DNA of 64,000 nt from contig NZ_JAEULZ010000026.1 of NCBI RefSeq assembly GCF_016793485.1, positions 62,001-126,000 of the forward strand, given 5' to 3'. The position numbers and the translations under genes are program-made. Positions 25,159-34,273 of this stretch are shown in pieces. This DNA is from Mesorhizobium sp. (GTDB lineage Bacteria; Pseudomonadota; Alphaproteobacteria; Rhizobiales; Rhizobiaceae). Below the pieces are notes generated by a model. It searched no databases, was not told the origin of the DNA, and saw nothing but the letters and a program-made list of their open reading frames with translations. Position 1 is the first letter of the stretch. Each line of letters starts with the position of its first letter.

Positions 25159-26270
25159 GACTGCACTCCCTCGGTAACGCCGGGCCTGCTCATGCGCTTC
25201 TCGATCCGGATGATGGCTATGGCCAGGAGGCCCAGGATGATCCCGGCCGCGAGGAAGAAACCGGCCGTTCCGAGCATCCCCTGAATCATCACCACATAGA
25301 TCATGCAAAGCTCCAGCGCGAAGCCGATATAGGCGATCCAGCGCAGCCCACGGCTCTCGCGCCCTGCCAGCACGATCGCGGCGACGATGCCGGCCAGTAT
25401 GATCGCGGCAGTTATCGCGAACGCCGATCCGGAATCATCGCCGATCTGAATCTGGATCATCACCATGCCGGTCAGGAAGCCGATCAACCCATGCACCGGC
25501 AGCAATCCGTCGATCCGGGCGAACCGTTCGGCGGCCTGCGGCATCGCCACGGCAAATCCGAAGACTGCTGCAGACAGCGCAGCAAGAACCGGCGCTACCC
25601 GCAGAACACTGGTTTCTCCCGCCAGGAGCGCTCCATAGAAAATGAGCGACAGGAGCAGCAGGTGCCGCGAGCTAGGGCTTCTCGTCCAAAAGGAGACGAG
25701 CCACAGAACAGCCGCGATGCCGATGAAGACATGTGGAAAATCGGCGTGTCGCCAGAAGCTTACCCCGACGAGGAAGAGCCACGTCGATGCCAGCGCCACC
25801 GCGCCCATGGTGAGCGGACCGGAGCGCAACGCCGCGGCGGCGATGGTCGTGCCGACGCACCACGTCAGAATCGCCTGGGTTTCGTCGCCCGAGAGATGGT
25901 ACATCTGGCCGATCAGGGCGATGGCACCGCCAAAGGCGGCGGCGGCGATAAGCCAAAGCCCTTCGGCGATTGCATCGTGGTCCATGAGCTTGAGCACCGC
26001 GCCGCCGACATAGCCGGCGAAGATCACCGCGAAAAGAGCGCCCACGCGCCCTAGTCGTGGAATGGCCTCCCAGTTGGCGGCAACGAAAATCAGGATGGCC
26101 GCGCCAAACAGGAGCGCCGCCATGATGGCCAGAATGGAGCCGAAGCTCAGCGAACGGCGGTCCCGCGCCTCCGCGTCAGCGGCAATGGCTGCGGCAGCCT
26201 TGCCGTCTATATATCCGAGTTCGACCCATCTTGTGGCGTCAGCGCGCACCCGCGAGAAATAGCTCGCCAT
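25155..26270 (-). CDS. DUF2157 domain membrane protein
   Basis: A 371-residue protein with a short soluble N-terminal region (YFSRVRADATRWVELGYIDG) and about ten membrane helices, matching the DUF2157 family. Signs include the FGSILAIMAALLFGAAILIFVAANW stretch and many short loops. Function unknown. Translationally coupled to the GDYXXLXY gene downstream. Confidence 0.85.
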   Translation of the reverse strand: MASYFSRVRADATRWVELGYIDGKAAAAIAADAEARDRRSLSFGSILAIMAALLFGAAILIFVAANWEAIPRLGRVGALFAVIFAGYVGGAVLKLMDHDAIAEGLWLIAAAAFGGAIALIGQMYHLSGDETQAILTWCVGTTIAAAALRSGPLTMGAVALASTWLFLVGVSFWRHADFPHVFIGIAAVLWLVSFWTRSPSSRHLLLLSLIFYGALLAGETSVLRVAPVLAALSAAVFGFAVAMPQAAERFARIDGLLPVHGLIGFLTGMVMIQIQIGDDSGSAFAITAAIILAGIVAAIVLAGRESRGLRWIAYIGFALELCMIYVVMIQGMLGTAGFFLAAGIILGLLAIAIIRIEKRMSRPGVTEGVQS

Positions 26271-26317
26271 TACGTAGCTCCCGACCCTGCGGCCTAAAAC
26301 GGCCTATGCCCAAGCCT

Positions 26318-26423
26318 TTGACATTAATGTCTTTTACAAAAATTCAGCGCTTTTGGGTTCACCGCGCTAATCGATTTTTGTTGCGTTGCACAAATTGCAT
26401 TGCTGCCATGCACCAAAAGCGCT
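26318..26423. promoter_or_regulatory. Dyad-rich region upstream of the DUF1127 gene
   Basis: Two features stand out. A 12-base palindrome GACATTAATGTC (26320-26331) overlaps TTGACA (26318-26323). A perfect 11-bp inverted repeat, AGCGCTTTTGG (26346-26356) and CCAAAAGCGCT (26413-26423), encloses a TTGCA-rich segment. They sit between divergent genes and probably control the DUF1127/sRNA transcript; small DUF1127 genes in related bacteria are known to be stress- or LysR-regulated. Confidence 0.45.
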
Positions 26424-26500
26424 TTTAAAGCCTGCGGGGCAAACGTATCTCTTGTGCGTACCGAAGAGAACGAACGAACCGAAGACGAATCGAGACGACG

Positions 26501-26641
26501 ATGAACCTGATCCGCAATTACCGCAACTGGCGCCTCTACCGGGAAACCGTGACGGAGTTGAACCGCCTGACCAACCGCGAACTGAACGACTTGGGCATTG
26601 CCCGCGCCAGCATTCGCGAAGTCGCCCGCAAGGCGATCTGA
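26501..26641 (+). CDS. DUF1127 small protein (46 aa)
   Basis: A 46-residue basic protein matching DUF1127: NYRNWRLYRETVTELNRLTN, then the hallmark RELNDLGIARASI and a basic end REVARKAI. In Rhodobacter sphaeroides a DUF1127 protein (CcaF1) is RNA-binding and is co-transcribed with CCUCCUCCC-motif sRNAs; here the same arrangement follows directly downstream. The frame is too short for most gene callers but start, length and motif are clear. Confidence 0.9.
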   Translation: MNLIRNYRNWRLYRETVTELNRLTNRELNDLGIARASIREVARKAI

Positions 26642-26654
26642 CGATTTTGAATTT

Positions 26655-26768
26655 CGCCAGGGTCGACCTCCTCCCCGACCCTGACGGATACGGCCAGCTT
26701 TCACCTCCTCCCGATTGCTGGCCACCGAAACGGCGCCCGCCGCAACTCCTCCCGCGGCGGGCGTTGTT
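26655..26768 (+). ncRNA. Cuckoo/CcsR-like sRNA unit 1
   Basis: Three hairpins in a row, each displaying CTCCTCCC in the loop: 26658-26683 (stem CAGGGTCG/CGACCCTG), 26692-26723 (GGCCAGC/GCTGGCC) and 26734-26763 (CGCCCGCCGC/GCGGCGGGCG), the last followed by TTGTT and serving as a terminator. This matches the alphaproteobacterial CCUCCUCCC-motif RNAs processed from transcripts of DUF1127 genes. The anti-Shine-Dalgarno loops suggest translational targets. Exact ends are unknown. Confidence 0.72.
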
Positions 26769-26804
26769 CCCAGGAAGGTGTCGCCCCTTCTGAAAAACGG
26801 CGAC

Positions 26805-26930
26805 AGGAATTTCGTCAAAGCCGACCTCCTCCCCGGCGATGACGAATAGGCCGGTTTCCACCTCCTCCCGGGAACCGTCCACAAAAACGACACCCGCCGC
26901 ACCTCCTCCCGCGGCGGGTGTTGTGTTTTG
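26805..26930 (+). ncRNA. Cuckoo/CcsR-like sRNA unit 2
   Basis: A second set of three CTCCTCCC-loop hairpins: 26811-26846 (TTCGTCA/TGACGAA), 26852-26877 (CGGTTTCC/GGGAACCG) and 26890-26921 (ACACCCGCCGC/GCGGCGGGTGT), the last followed by TGTGTTTT. Loop sequence and order mirror unit 1 while the stems differ, as expected for duplicated sRNAs with compensatory stem drift. Ends are approximate. Confidence 0.72.
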
Positions 26931-26946
26931 GGAGGCTGTTCGTCGT

Positions 26947-27564
26947 TTAGTCCTGGCCAAATTGTCCCCGCAGCTTCCACTGCTCGAGCGGCATGATGTC
27001 AGGCGTACCGCCCATCGGCTTGTACCAGGAATCGACCACCCACTTTTTGCCGGATGTATCACTGACAAGCGCGGTAAAGTGAGGGTAGCGCTGATCCAGG
27101 AAGAAACCGCGCGACACATTGCGCTCGACCTTGTGGTGCCTGAGCAACCCACGCTCCTTGAGGTAGACGAGGAGGTTGCGTGTGTTTGTCGCCTCGTCGA
27201 CACAGTCCATCTGTCCACGCTCGGGCTTGCCGATCTCCGTCTTCGGCCTGTCCTGATAGCCGGTCGCCTGACCGGTTCGCTTTTCGTAGTAGCTGACGGC
27301 GCGCGCCAGCGCCGCACGCTCCGCAGCGGCGGATTTTACGCCTGCGCTCATGATGGAACGGAAACGCGCGCCATCGGCGGACGTCAGCACAAGCCTCGAC
27401 CGGAACGCGCATCCGTAGCCGTGGCAGACCTGGATGGTCTTGGGGGTCGTCGCAGACGCCTGCGCCGCCGCGGGATTGGCATGGAGAAAGCAGGACAGGG
27501 TCAATCCGGCGAAACCAAAGGCGACGATGGATAAAATGTTCAGCCGGCGAAAGTCGTGATGCAT
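26947..27564 (-). CDS. Secreted protein of unknown function with possible Cys-His-Asp triad
   Basis: 205 residues. An N-terminal hydrophobic segment ([17 protein letters not shown]) and ANPAAAQA suggest a signal peptide cut near residue 36. The later part has [10 protein letters not shown] (Cys121), RYPHFTALV (His162) and KWVVDSWY (Asp178), in the order and local contexts seen in transglutaminase-like and papain-like cysteine enzymes. I cannot assign a named family. The ATG at 27562-27564 is divergent from trmFO, 54 bases away. Confidence 0.72.
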   Translation of the reverse strand: MHHDFRRLNILSIVAFGFAGLTLSCFLHANPAAAQASATTPKTIQVCHGYGCAFRSRLVLTSADGARFRSIMSAGVKSAAAERAALARAVSYYEKRTGQATGYQDRPKTEIGKPERGQMDCVDEATNTRNLLVYLKERGLLRHHKVERNVSRGFFLDQRYPHFTALVSDTSGKKWVVDSWYKPMGGTPDIMPLEQWKLRGQFGQD

Positions 27565-27618
27565 GCCGGAGACGGTGTGCAATTGCGTCGAGCCGGTCAA
27601 GGTATTATTGCGAGCCGC

Positions 27619-29028
27619 ATGAACACAAAGCCCATTCATATCATAGGCGGCGGCCTTGCCGGCTCGGAAGCGGCGTGGCAAGCGGCAGAAGCTGGCGTGC
27701 CCGTCATCCTCCACGAGATGCGCCCCGTGCGCGGCACCGAGGCCCACAAGACGGAAGGCCTTGCAGAACTCGTCTGCTCGAACTCGTTCCGGTCCGACGA
27801 CGCGCAGAACAATGCTGTCGGCCTGCTGCACGCAGAGATGCGGCTTGCCGGATCGCTCATCATGGCGTCGGGCGACGCCAACCAGGTGCCGGCTGGCGGT
27901 GCGCTGGCTGTAGACCGCGACGGCTTTTCGGCGGCTGTTACCGCCAAGTTGGAGGCGCATACGCTCATCACCATCGTGCGCGAGGAAGTTTCCGGCCTGC
28001 CACCTGCGGACTGGGACAAGGCAATCATCGCCACGGGTCCACTGACGGCGCCCTCCCTTGCCGAGGCAATCGCGGCCGAGACAGGCGCCGATGCGCTGGC
28101 CTTCTTCGATGCGATCGCCCCCATCATTCATTTCGACAGCATCGACATGGATGTCTGCTGGTTCCAGTCGCGCTACGACAAGGTCGGGCCGGGAGGAACC
28201 GGGAAGGATTACATCAACTGTCCCATGGACAACGCGCAATATGATGCCTTCGTCGGCGCGCTCATCGATGGACAGAAGACCGAATTCAAGGAATGGGAAG
28301 GCACGCCCTATTTCGATGGGTGCCTGCCGATCGAGGTGATGTCCGAGAGGGGACCGGAAACGCTGCGCCATGGCCCCATGAAGCCGATGGGCCTGACCAA
28401 TGCGCACAACCCGACGGTAAAGGCCTACGCCGTCGTGCAATTGCGGCAGGACAACGCGCTCGGCACGCTCTACAACATGGTCGGCTTCCAGACCAAGCTG
28501 AAACACGCCGAGCAGGTACGCATCTTCCGCACCATACCGGGTCTGCAGAACGCCGAATTCGCCCGGCTCGGCGGCCTGCACCGCAACACCTACATCAACT
28601 CGCCGACACTGCTCGACGGCACGCTGCAACTGAGGTCGCGGCCCGGATTGCGGTTTGCCGGGCAGATCACCGGCTGCGAAGGTTATGTCGAATCGGCGGC
28701 AATCGGCCTGCTGGCGGGACGCTTCGCAGCCGCCGAACGGCTCGGCAAGCAAGTGGACCTGCCGCCCCCGACCACGGCGTTCGGCGCGTTGCTCGGCCAT
28801 ATTACCGGTGGCCACATCATCTCCGACGATGAACCCGGCAAGCGCTCGTTCCAGCCCATGAACATCAATTTCGGGCTCTTCCCGCCGGCCGAAGCGCCGA
28901 AGACGGAAGGCAAGCGCCTGCGTGGAAAGGAAAAGACCCACGCCAAACGACAGGCGATCACATCGCGGGCTTTGGCAGACTGTCGCGCGTGGCTTGGCCT
29001 GCCCGCGCTTGCGGTGGCGGCCGAATAG
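27619..29028 (+). CDS. trmFO: Methylenetetrahydrofolate-tRNA-(uracil-5-)-methyltransferase TrmFO
   Basis: Folate- and FAD-dependent methylation of U54 in the tRNA T-loop. The 469-residue protein begins with the FAD-binding loop [13 protein letters not shown], then [19 protein letters not shown] and [13 protein letters not shown], and ends with [19 protein letters not shown] and the FNINFGLFP-type segment, all characteristic of TrmFO/Gid rather than MnmG. Start ATG 27619. It ends one base before the convergent squalene/phytoene synthase-like gene. Confidence 0.96.
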   Translation: MNTKPIHIIGGGLAGSEAAWQAAEAGVPVILHEMRPVRGTEAHKTEGLAELVCSNSFRSDDAQNNAVGLLHAEMRLAGSLIMASGDANQVPAGGALAVDRDGFSAAVTAKLEAHTLITIVREEVSGLPPADWDKAIIATGPLTAPSLAEAIAAETGADALAFFDAIAPIIHFDSIDMDVCWFQSRYDKVGPGGTGKDYINCPMDNAQYDAFVGALIDGQKTEFKEWEGTPYFDGCLPIEVMSERGPETLRHGPMKPMGLTNAHNPTVKAYAVVQLRQDNALGTLYNMVGFQTKLKHAEQVRIFRTIPGLQNAEFARLGGLHRNTYINSPTLLDGTLQLRSRPGLRFAGQITGCEGYVESAAIGLLAGRFAAAERLGKQVDLPPPTTAFGALLGHITGGHIISDDEPGKRSFQPMNINFGLFPPAEAPKTEGKRLRGKEKTHAKRQAITSRALADCRAWLGLPALAVAAE

Positions 29029-29886
29029 CTAAGCCCAACCCTTCGATGCGCGCCTGAACAGCAGCCATTGCTTGCGCCAGGCGCTGATATCCACGCTTGC
29101 CGCCAGCATGTCCTTCTCCCGCCCCTGCATCTTCGCGAGTTGCGCGCCGACAGGCGCGAGCGGCAGGAAAGCCGGACGAAGAGACTCCGGGAGTGCTTTC
29201 GCACCCTTTTCGAACGCCGCCAGATGCTCCCGTGCGAGTGCGATCATGGCCACGACCGCGCGCGGCGCGTTGGGTCCGCCGTCCCCGGCAATGAATTCCT
29301 CCGGCGACGTACCGGCTGCGGCAAGCAAATCCTTCGGGATGTAGCATTGACCGCGCCTTCGGTGCAGCGGCAGCAGCCTGAGCAGGCCGCAGGTCGCCAG
29401 GGCGCAGCCAGCATGGCCAGCCGTTTCAGCGCTTTGCAATGCGGCCTGGCGGTCGAGCACGAGCGCCGAAAGCTGGATGACGGCGGCCGCCGTCTCGCCG
29501 CAATAGCCCTCTAGGTCGCCGCGTGTCGGCATGGGATCGTCGTAGAGATCGAAGATGCGCGCATCCAGATAGTTCTGGAATGCCTGGACAGGCAGGTTCC
29601 ACCGATGGATCGCTTGCAGCAGTGCCTCGGCTACCGGATGGCCTGCAGCGGCCTGCGGATCGTTCGCGTCGAAAGCGTCGCGCCACCATTGCAGGCGGAT
29701 TTCACCCGGAAGAGCCTGGCTGACACGGTCTCTTATGCCCGCAATCTCGGCGTTGAAGGCGTAAAGCGAGAGCAGGTCCTGCCGCTTGTCCTCCGGCGCA
29801 TAGAGCGTTGCAAGGTACCGATCCCGGTCGGTGCCCCGGACAAGATCGAGCAGCGGCGCGAGCCGGCCCTCAGTCGACGGCGACAA
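29029..29886 (-). CDS. Squalene/phytoene synthase family protein
   Basis: About 285 residues of the trans-isoprenyl diphosphate synthase fold. TLYAPEDKRQDLLSLYAFNAEIAGIRD at the N-terminus is typical, but the usual DxxxD aspartate-rich motifs are weak: the first region reads FNAEIAGIRD and the second YIPKDLLAAAG follows GQC. This fits the divergent NDUFAF6-like subgroup, which may not be catalytic. The neighbour encodes an Mth938/NDUFAF3-like protein, and together they may relate to respiratory complex assembly. The start is probably TTG 29886 (17-base overlap with that gene); TTG 29916 is an alternative. Confidence 0.78.
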   Translation of the reverse strand: MSPSTEGRLAPLLDLVRGTDRDRYLATLYAPEDKRQDLLSLYAFNAEIAGIRDRVSQALPGEIRLQWWRDAFDANDPQAAAGHPVAEALLQAIHRWNLPVQAFQNYLDARIFDLYDDPMPTRGDLEGYCGETAAAVIQLSALVLDRQAALQSAETAGHAGCALATCGLLRLLPLHRRRGQCYIPKDLLAAAGTSPEEFIAGDGGPNAPRAVVAMIALAREHLAAFEKGAKALPESLRPAFLPLAPVGAQLAKMQGREKDMLAASVDISAWRKQWLLFRRASKGWA

Positions 29887-30259
29887 GGGCGGCCGCCACG
29901 GCGCGGTCCTCGGCAAGAAGTACGTTGTAGGTGCGGACCGCCGCCCCGGTGGACATCGGGTCGGCGGATATGCCGGCCTCCCGGAATGCCTGCCTGAGAG
30001 GCATGGGAAGAGGCTTCAGGTCACGACCGGTCCCGACGAGCAGGATTTCGATGCGTTCGGTCTGCTGAAACACCCGATCGAAATCAGTCGGTCGGAGGGC
30101 AGCGGTGTCCTCCGGCTCCCATCCATGGATGCCGGAGGGAAGGCAGAGGATCGATCCCCTGTGCGACATGTCGGCGAAGCGGAAGCCGCCATTGCCATAG
30201 GCGTCTATTGGCGCGCGGCCGGGGAAATGCGCGTTGCGGATGACAATTCCCTCGGCCAT
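29870..30259 (-). CDS. Mth938-like (DUF498) domain protein
   Basis: 129 residues, the usual family length, with IDAYGNGGFRFADMSHRGS, PSGIHGW and the central ILLVGTGRDLKPLP motif that defines Mth938/NDUFAF3-type proteins. The eukaryotic relative assists complex I assembly; a bacterial function has not been shown. It starts 4 bases after secDF on the same strand and overlaps the squalene-synthase-like gene, so all are likely one operon. Confidence 0.88.
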   Translation of the reverse strand: MAEGIVIRNAHFPGRAPIDAYGNGGFRFADMSHRGSILCLPSGIHGWEPEDTAALRPTDFDRVFQQTERIEILLVGTGRDLKPLPMPLRQAFREAGISADPMSTGAAVRTYNVLLAEDRAVAAALVAVD

Positions 30260-30263
30260 TGCA

Positions 30264-32819
30264 TCACGTTTTCGACGGCTGCGCCGTCACCGCTCCGGCG
30301 ATGGCATCGTCGTCCTTTTCTGACGCCGGCCGCAGGTTGAACAGGATCAGCATCGGACCGGCGATGAACAGCGACGAGTAGGTGCCGATGAACACGCCCA
30401 GGATAATCGCGAACACGAAGGAGGAAATGACTTCTCCACCATAGAAGTAGAGCGCGAACAGGGCCAGCAACACTGTGAGACCGGTCAGGATCGTGCGCGA
30501 CAGGGTCTGGTTCAGCGATATGTTGATCACCTCGTCGATCGGCATCTTCTTGTATTTGCGCAACGTCTCGCGAATACGGTCGTAGATGACGACGGTGTCG
30601 TTGATCGAATAGCCGATGACGGTCAGGATCGCCGCGATGCTGGAAAGATTGAACTCGAGTCCGAGCAGCACATAGACTCCTACGATCATGATAACGTCGT
30701 GCGCGGTCGAGACGACTGCACCAACGCCGAACTGCCATTCGAAGCGGAACCAGATGTAGATCAGAAGCGCCAGCAGCGACAAAAGAATGCCGATCGTGCC
30801 GGTCATCGCCAACTCGCCCGAGACGGTAGGACCAACCACTTCTATACGTCGGAAATCGTACTCGTCGCCGAGTTCGGCCTGCACCATCTGCACGACGGAC
30901 TGTTCTGCGTTGTCGCCTGTACCCTGCGACTGCACGCGGATCAGGAGCGACCCTTCTGTACCGAACTCCTGTACCTGGATTTCGCCGATGTTGAGGTCGC
31001 CGAGTCTTGTGCGGACGTCGCCTGGGTCGGCGCTGCCGTCCTTGGCCTGGACTTCGATCAGCGAACCGCCGAGGAAATCGATGCCATAGTTAAAATCCTT
31101 GGCGAAGAAGAGGCCTACAACGAGAAGGGACAGCAATCCGGAGAACGCGAAGCCCAAGTTGCGCCACTTCATGAAGGGAATGTTCGGTTTGAGCGGAAGG
31201 TAGTTGACCAGTCCCTTGGGGAACTCGGTCGGCTTTTCCCGGCGAACCCAAACCGCAACCAGCCAGCGAGTCAGCGTAAAGGCGGTAAAGACCGTCGTTA
31301 TGATGCCGATGCCGAGTGTAACGGCGAAGCCTCGTATCGGTCCGGTCCCCATATAAAAGAGAATAACCGCGACGATAAACGTCGTCAGGTTGGCGTCGAC
31401 GACAGTCGCCAGCGCACGCTGGAAACCCTGGTCGAAGGATTGGACTATAGAGCGCCCCTGCGATCGCTCCTCGCGGACGCGCTCGAAGATGATGACGTTC
31501 GAGTCCACCGCCATGCCCATGGTCAGCACGATGCCGGCGATACCGGGCAGCGTCAGCGTCGCGCCGAGCATAGTCAGGACCGCAACAATGAGCGCCACGT
31601 TCGCCGCGAGCGCGATGTTGGCGATGATGCCGAGCTTTCCGTAGACCAAGAGCATGCAGACGATCACGAGGATCGCGCCGACGAGCGACGCCATCTGGCC
31701 CGCCGCGATGGAATCCGCGCCGAGGCTCGGACCGACCGTACGTTCCTCAACGATGGTCAGATCGGCGGGAAGCGCGCCGGCGCGCAGCAGCACAGCAAGG
31801 TCGTTCGCGCCCTGCACGGTGAAGCTTCCCGAAATCTGACCCGTACCACCGAGGATAGGCTCGCGGATCTGCGGCGCGGAGATCACCTGGTTGTCCAGGA
31901 TGATGGCGAACAGCCTGTTGACGTTCTGCTGCGTCGCCTGCCCGAAGCGCTGCGCGCCCCGGGAATCGAAGCGGAAGCTGACGACGGGCTCGTTGGTGCG
32001 CTGGTCGAAGGACGCCTGCGCGTCCACGAGATTTTCACCGGAGACGATGACCCGGTTCTCGATGAGATAGGGAACCGGCGGATCGTCGATCGAATACATG
32101 ACGGTCGAGCCCGCCGGCGGACGGCCCTCGATGGCCTCCTGCACGGGCATGGTTTGGTCGACCATCTGGAACGTCAGTTTGGCGGTCTGGCCGAGGATGT
32201 CCTTCAGGCGCTGCGGGTCCTGCAGGCCTGGAACCTGCACGAGGATGCGGTCATTGCCTTGGCGCTGGATGATCGGTTCGGTCGTGCCCAACTCGTTGAC
32301 ACGACGACCGACGACCTCGATGGACTGGTTGAGCGCCGTGCCCAGGCGATAGTTCAGGCCATCTTCCGTCAGCGTGTAGCGCAGGATGCCCGGTTCCGGT
32401 TCGCTCAGTGCGAGTTCTGTGACCGACCCCGACCCGAACAGGCTCGACGCCACAGGCTGGACCAACGACGCAAGCGCGGTTTTCGCGGCCTCAAGCTGGC
32501 CGGCATCCCGGATGCGCACCTGCACCGTGTTGCCGGTGCCGGTTAGCCCGGTATAGCCGATGCGGGCGTCGCGCAGAGTCGTGCGGATTTCGTCGCGCGT
32601 GCTTTCCAGTCGCTCGTTGGCAAGATCGTCCCGGTCGATCTGCAGCAGGATGTGAGACCCGCCCTGCAGGTCGAGACCCAGCGTCATGGTGCGCTTCGGC
32701 ATCCACTCCGGCATCGCGTTGAGCCATGACTGTGGATAGATATTCGGAAGCGCGACGAGTACGCCAAGCGCGACAACGCCCCAGATCAGGATCGTTTTCC
32801 AGCGAGAAAAATAAAGCAT
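30264..32819 (-). CDS. secDF: SecD-SecF fusion, protein translocase accessory subunit
   Basis: An 851-residue fusion of SecD and SecF that uses the proton gradient to pull secreted proteins through SecYEG. The SecD half has the first helix, the large periplasmic domain (DRDDLANERL, QVPGLQDPQRLK) and the GMAVDSNVIIFERVREE segment; the SecF half starts near residue 555 with its own periplasmic loop and contains GYSINDTVVIYDRIRE. Fused SecDF is usual in Rhizobiales. ATG at 32817-32819, 85 bases after yajC. Confidence 0.96.
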   Translation of the reverse strand: MLYFSRWKTILIWGVVALGVLVALPNIYPQSWLNAMPEWMPKRTMTLGLDLQGGSHILLQIDRDDLANERLESTRDEIRTTLRDARIGYTGLTGTGNTVQVRIRDAGQLEAAKTALASLVQPVASSLFGSGSVTELALSEPEPGILRYTLTEDGLNYRLGTALNQSIEVVGRRVNELGTTEPIIQRQGNDRILVQVPGLQDPQRLKDILGQTAKLTFQMVDQTMPVQEAIEGRPPAGSTVMYSIDDPPVPYLIENRVIVSGENLVDAQASFDQRTNEPVVSFRFDSRGAQRFGQATQQNVNRLFAIILDNQVISAPQIREPILGGTGQISGSFTVQGANDLAVLLRAGALPADLTIVEERTVGPSLGADSIAAGQMASLVGAILVIVCMLLVYGKLGIIANIALAANVALIVAVLTMLGATLTLPGIAGIVLTMGMAVDSNVIIFERVREERSQGRSIVQSFDQGFQRALATVVDANLTTFIVAVILFYMGTGPIRGFAVTLGIGIITTVFTAFTLTRWLVAVWVRREKPTEFPKGLVNYLPLKPNIPFMKWRNLGFAFSGLLSLLVVGLFFAKDFNYGIDFLGGSLIEVQAKDGSADPGDVRTRLGDLNIGEIQVQEFGTEGSLLIRVQSQGTGDNAEQSVVQMVQAELGDEYDFRRIEVVGPTVSGELAMTGTIGILLSLLALLIYIWFRFEWQFGVGAVVSTAHDVIMIVGVYVLLGLEFNLSSIAAILTVIGYSINDTVVIYDRIRETLRKYKKMPIDEVINISLNQTLSRTILTGLTVLLALFALYFYGGEVISSFVFAIILGVFIGTYSSLFIAGPMLILFNLRPASEKDDDAIAGAVTAQPSKT

Positions 32820-32904
32820 GGTCGGTCTTCCATGTCAGGCGCAACAGGCGACCGGCAACTCCCCGTCTCGCCCCAGCAACGTTCGATTTCCGCTGCGATA
32901 GCGG

Positions 32905-33243
32905 TTATTTCTTGGCGTTCTCGTTGGCGACCGGCTCGCCCTTGACCCGAACATCCATAATCGTGGAACGCAACGCCGTCACCTTGGTACCGCCGCCGAG
33001 ATCGACTTCCAACTCGGTGTCCGACGCCTTGGTCACCTTGCCGACCAGTCCGCCCCCGGTCACCACCGTGTCGCCGCGCCGAACCGCAGCCAGCATCTCG
33101 CCGCGCTTCTTGATCTGCGTCCGCTGCGGCCTGATGATCAGAAAATACATGATCACGAAAATCAGGACAAACGGCAAAATGCTGATCAGCATGTCGGGGC
33201 CTGCTGCCCCGGTACCCTGCGCGTATGCGGGCGTGACGAACAT
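32905..33243 (-). CDS. yajC: Preprotein translocase subunit YajC
   Basis: 112 residues with a short N-terminal segment (MFVTPAYAQ), one strong membrane helix (LISILPFVLIFVIMYFLIIRPQ) and a cytoplasmic beta-domain with KKRGEMLAAVRRGDTVVTGGG, the standard YajC layout. It partners SecDF and is directly upstream of it. The ATG at 33243 is chosen; an upstream extension would add 33 residues ahead of the conserved start. Confidence 0.95.
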   Translation of the reverse strand: MFVTPAYAQGTGAAGPDMLISILPFVLIFVIMYFLIIRPQRTQIKKRGEMLAAVRRGDTVVTGGGLVGKVTKASDTELEVDLGGGTKVTALRSTIMDVRVKGEPVANENAKK

Positions 33244-33393
33244 GTAAAAACTCCTGATTGGGCCTTCCGGGCCGAAAAGTTGCCGGAATATAGAGCCTGA
33301 AGCCGCGTTTGCAACCGCATATCCGGCGCTTTCCCGCCTCACTTCCGCGTGTTACAGGCCCAACACCCCGCTGGTGGATGGAATGCCTGGGAA

Positions 33394-34272
33394 ATGAACG
33401 ACAAGACGCTGGAAACACTGACGGAAAAGCTCGACCTGCTGATTGAGGCTGTCGGCCGCCTAGCTCCAACCCGGCCGGAACCGACCGACCTGACAGTAGC
33501 AGACTGCTTCGTCTGGTCCGCCGAGCAGGGTATCCTTGAACCGATCCATCGTGTGAACCGCGTCGATATCGGCCTCATCAGGGGCGTCGACCGGGTGCGC
33601 GACATCCTTTTCGACAACACCGAGCGTTTCGCGATGGGACTGCCGGCAAACAACGTGCTGCTGTGGGGCGCGCGAGGCATGGGCAAGTCGTCGCTGGTCA
33701 AGGCGGTACATGCATCCATCAATGCTGGTCGGAAAGCTGGCGATGCCCCGCTCAAGCTCGTCGAAATCCATCGCGAGGACATCGACTCGCTGCCGAGGCT
33801 GATGACGCAGCTCAAGGCAGCTCCCTTCCGCTTTATCCTGTTCTGCGACGACTTGTCGTTCGATAATGACGATACTTCCTACAAGTCGCTCAAGGCGGCA
33901 CTGGAAGGCGGCGTGGAGGGACGCCCGGCGAACGTCATCTTCTACGCGACGTCAAATCGCCGCCATCTGCTTCCGCGCGACATGATCGACAACGAGCGCT
34001 CGACCGCCATCAACCCGGGCGAGGCCGTCGAGGAAAAGGTGTCGCTGTCGGATCGGTTCGGCCTGTGGCTCGGCTTCCACAAATGCTCGCAGGACGATTA
34101 CCTCGATATGATCGACGCCTACGCGGCCTATCACGGGCTGGATATCGCGCCCGAGCAATTGCGTGCCGAAGCGCTCGAATGGGCGACGACGCGCGGCGGA
34201 CGTTCCGGCCGCGTCGCCTGGCAGTTCACGCAGGATCTGGCCGGCCGGCTTGGCAAGCCGCTCAAGGACTGA
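33394..34272 (+). CDS. DUF815 family ATP-binding (AAA-like) protein
   Basis: 292 residues. Walker A is WGARGMGKSS (91-100) and Walker B is FRFILFCDDLSF, followed by YATSNRRHLLPR (sensor-1-like). This matches the DUF815 P-loop family, whose role is unknown. An N-terminal helical region precedes the ATPase domain. ATG at 33394; divergent from yajC and convergent with the HAD phosphatase gene. Confidence 0.9.
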   Translation: MNDKTLETLTEKLDLLIEAVGRLAPTRPEPTDLTVADCFVWSAEQGILEPIHRVNRVDIGLIRGVDRVRDILFDNTERFAMGLPANNVLLWGARGMGKSSLVKAVHASINAGRKAGDAPLKLVEIHREDIDSLPRLMTQLKAAPFRFILFCDDLSFDNDDTSYKSLKAALEGGVEGRPANVIFYATSNRRHLLPRDMIDNERSTAINPGEAVEEKVSLSDRFGLWLGFHKCSQDDYLDMIDAYAAYHGLDIAPEQLRAEALEWATTRGGRSGRVAWQFTQDLAGRLGKPLKD

Positions 34273-34273
34273 A

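Noticed and set aside
26641-26945. Regularly spaced CCTCCTCCC units considered as a CRISPR array
   Set aside because: The repeated unit is only the hairpin loop, the flanking stems are self-complementary and variable, and no cas genes are nearby; it fits sRNA hairpins.
26947-28941. A 664-codon minus-strand open frame
   Set aside because: Its upstream two thirds are antisense to trmFO and show no protein features; only the segment starting at 27564 looks like a real secreted protein.
30699-32546. A 615-codon plus-strand frame
   Set aside because: Antisense shadow of secDF, rich in Asp/Arg/His and without motifs or a ribosome site.
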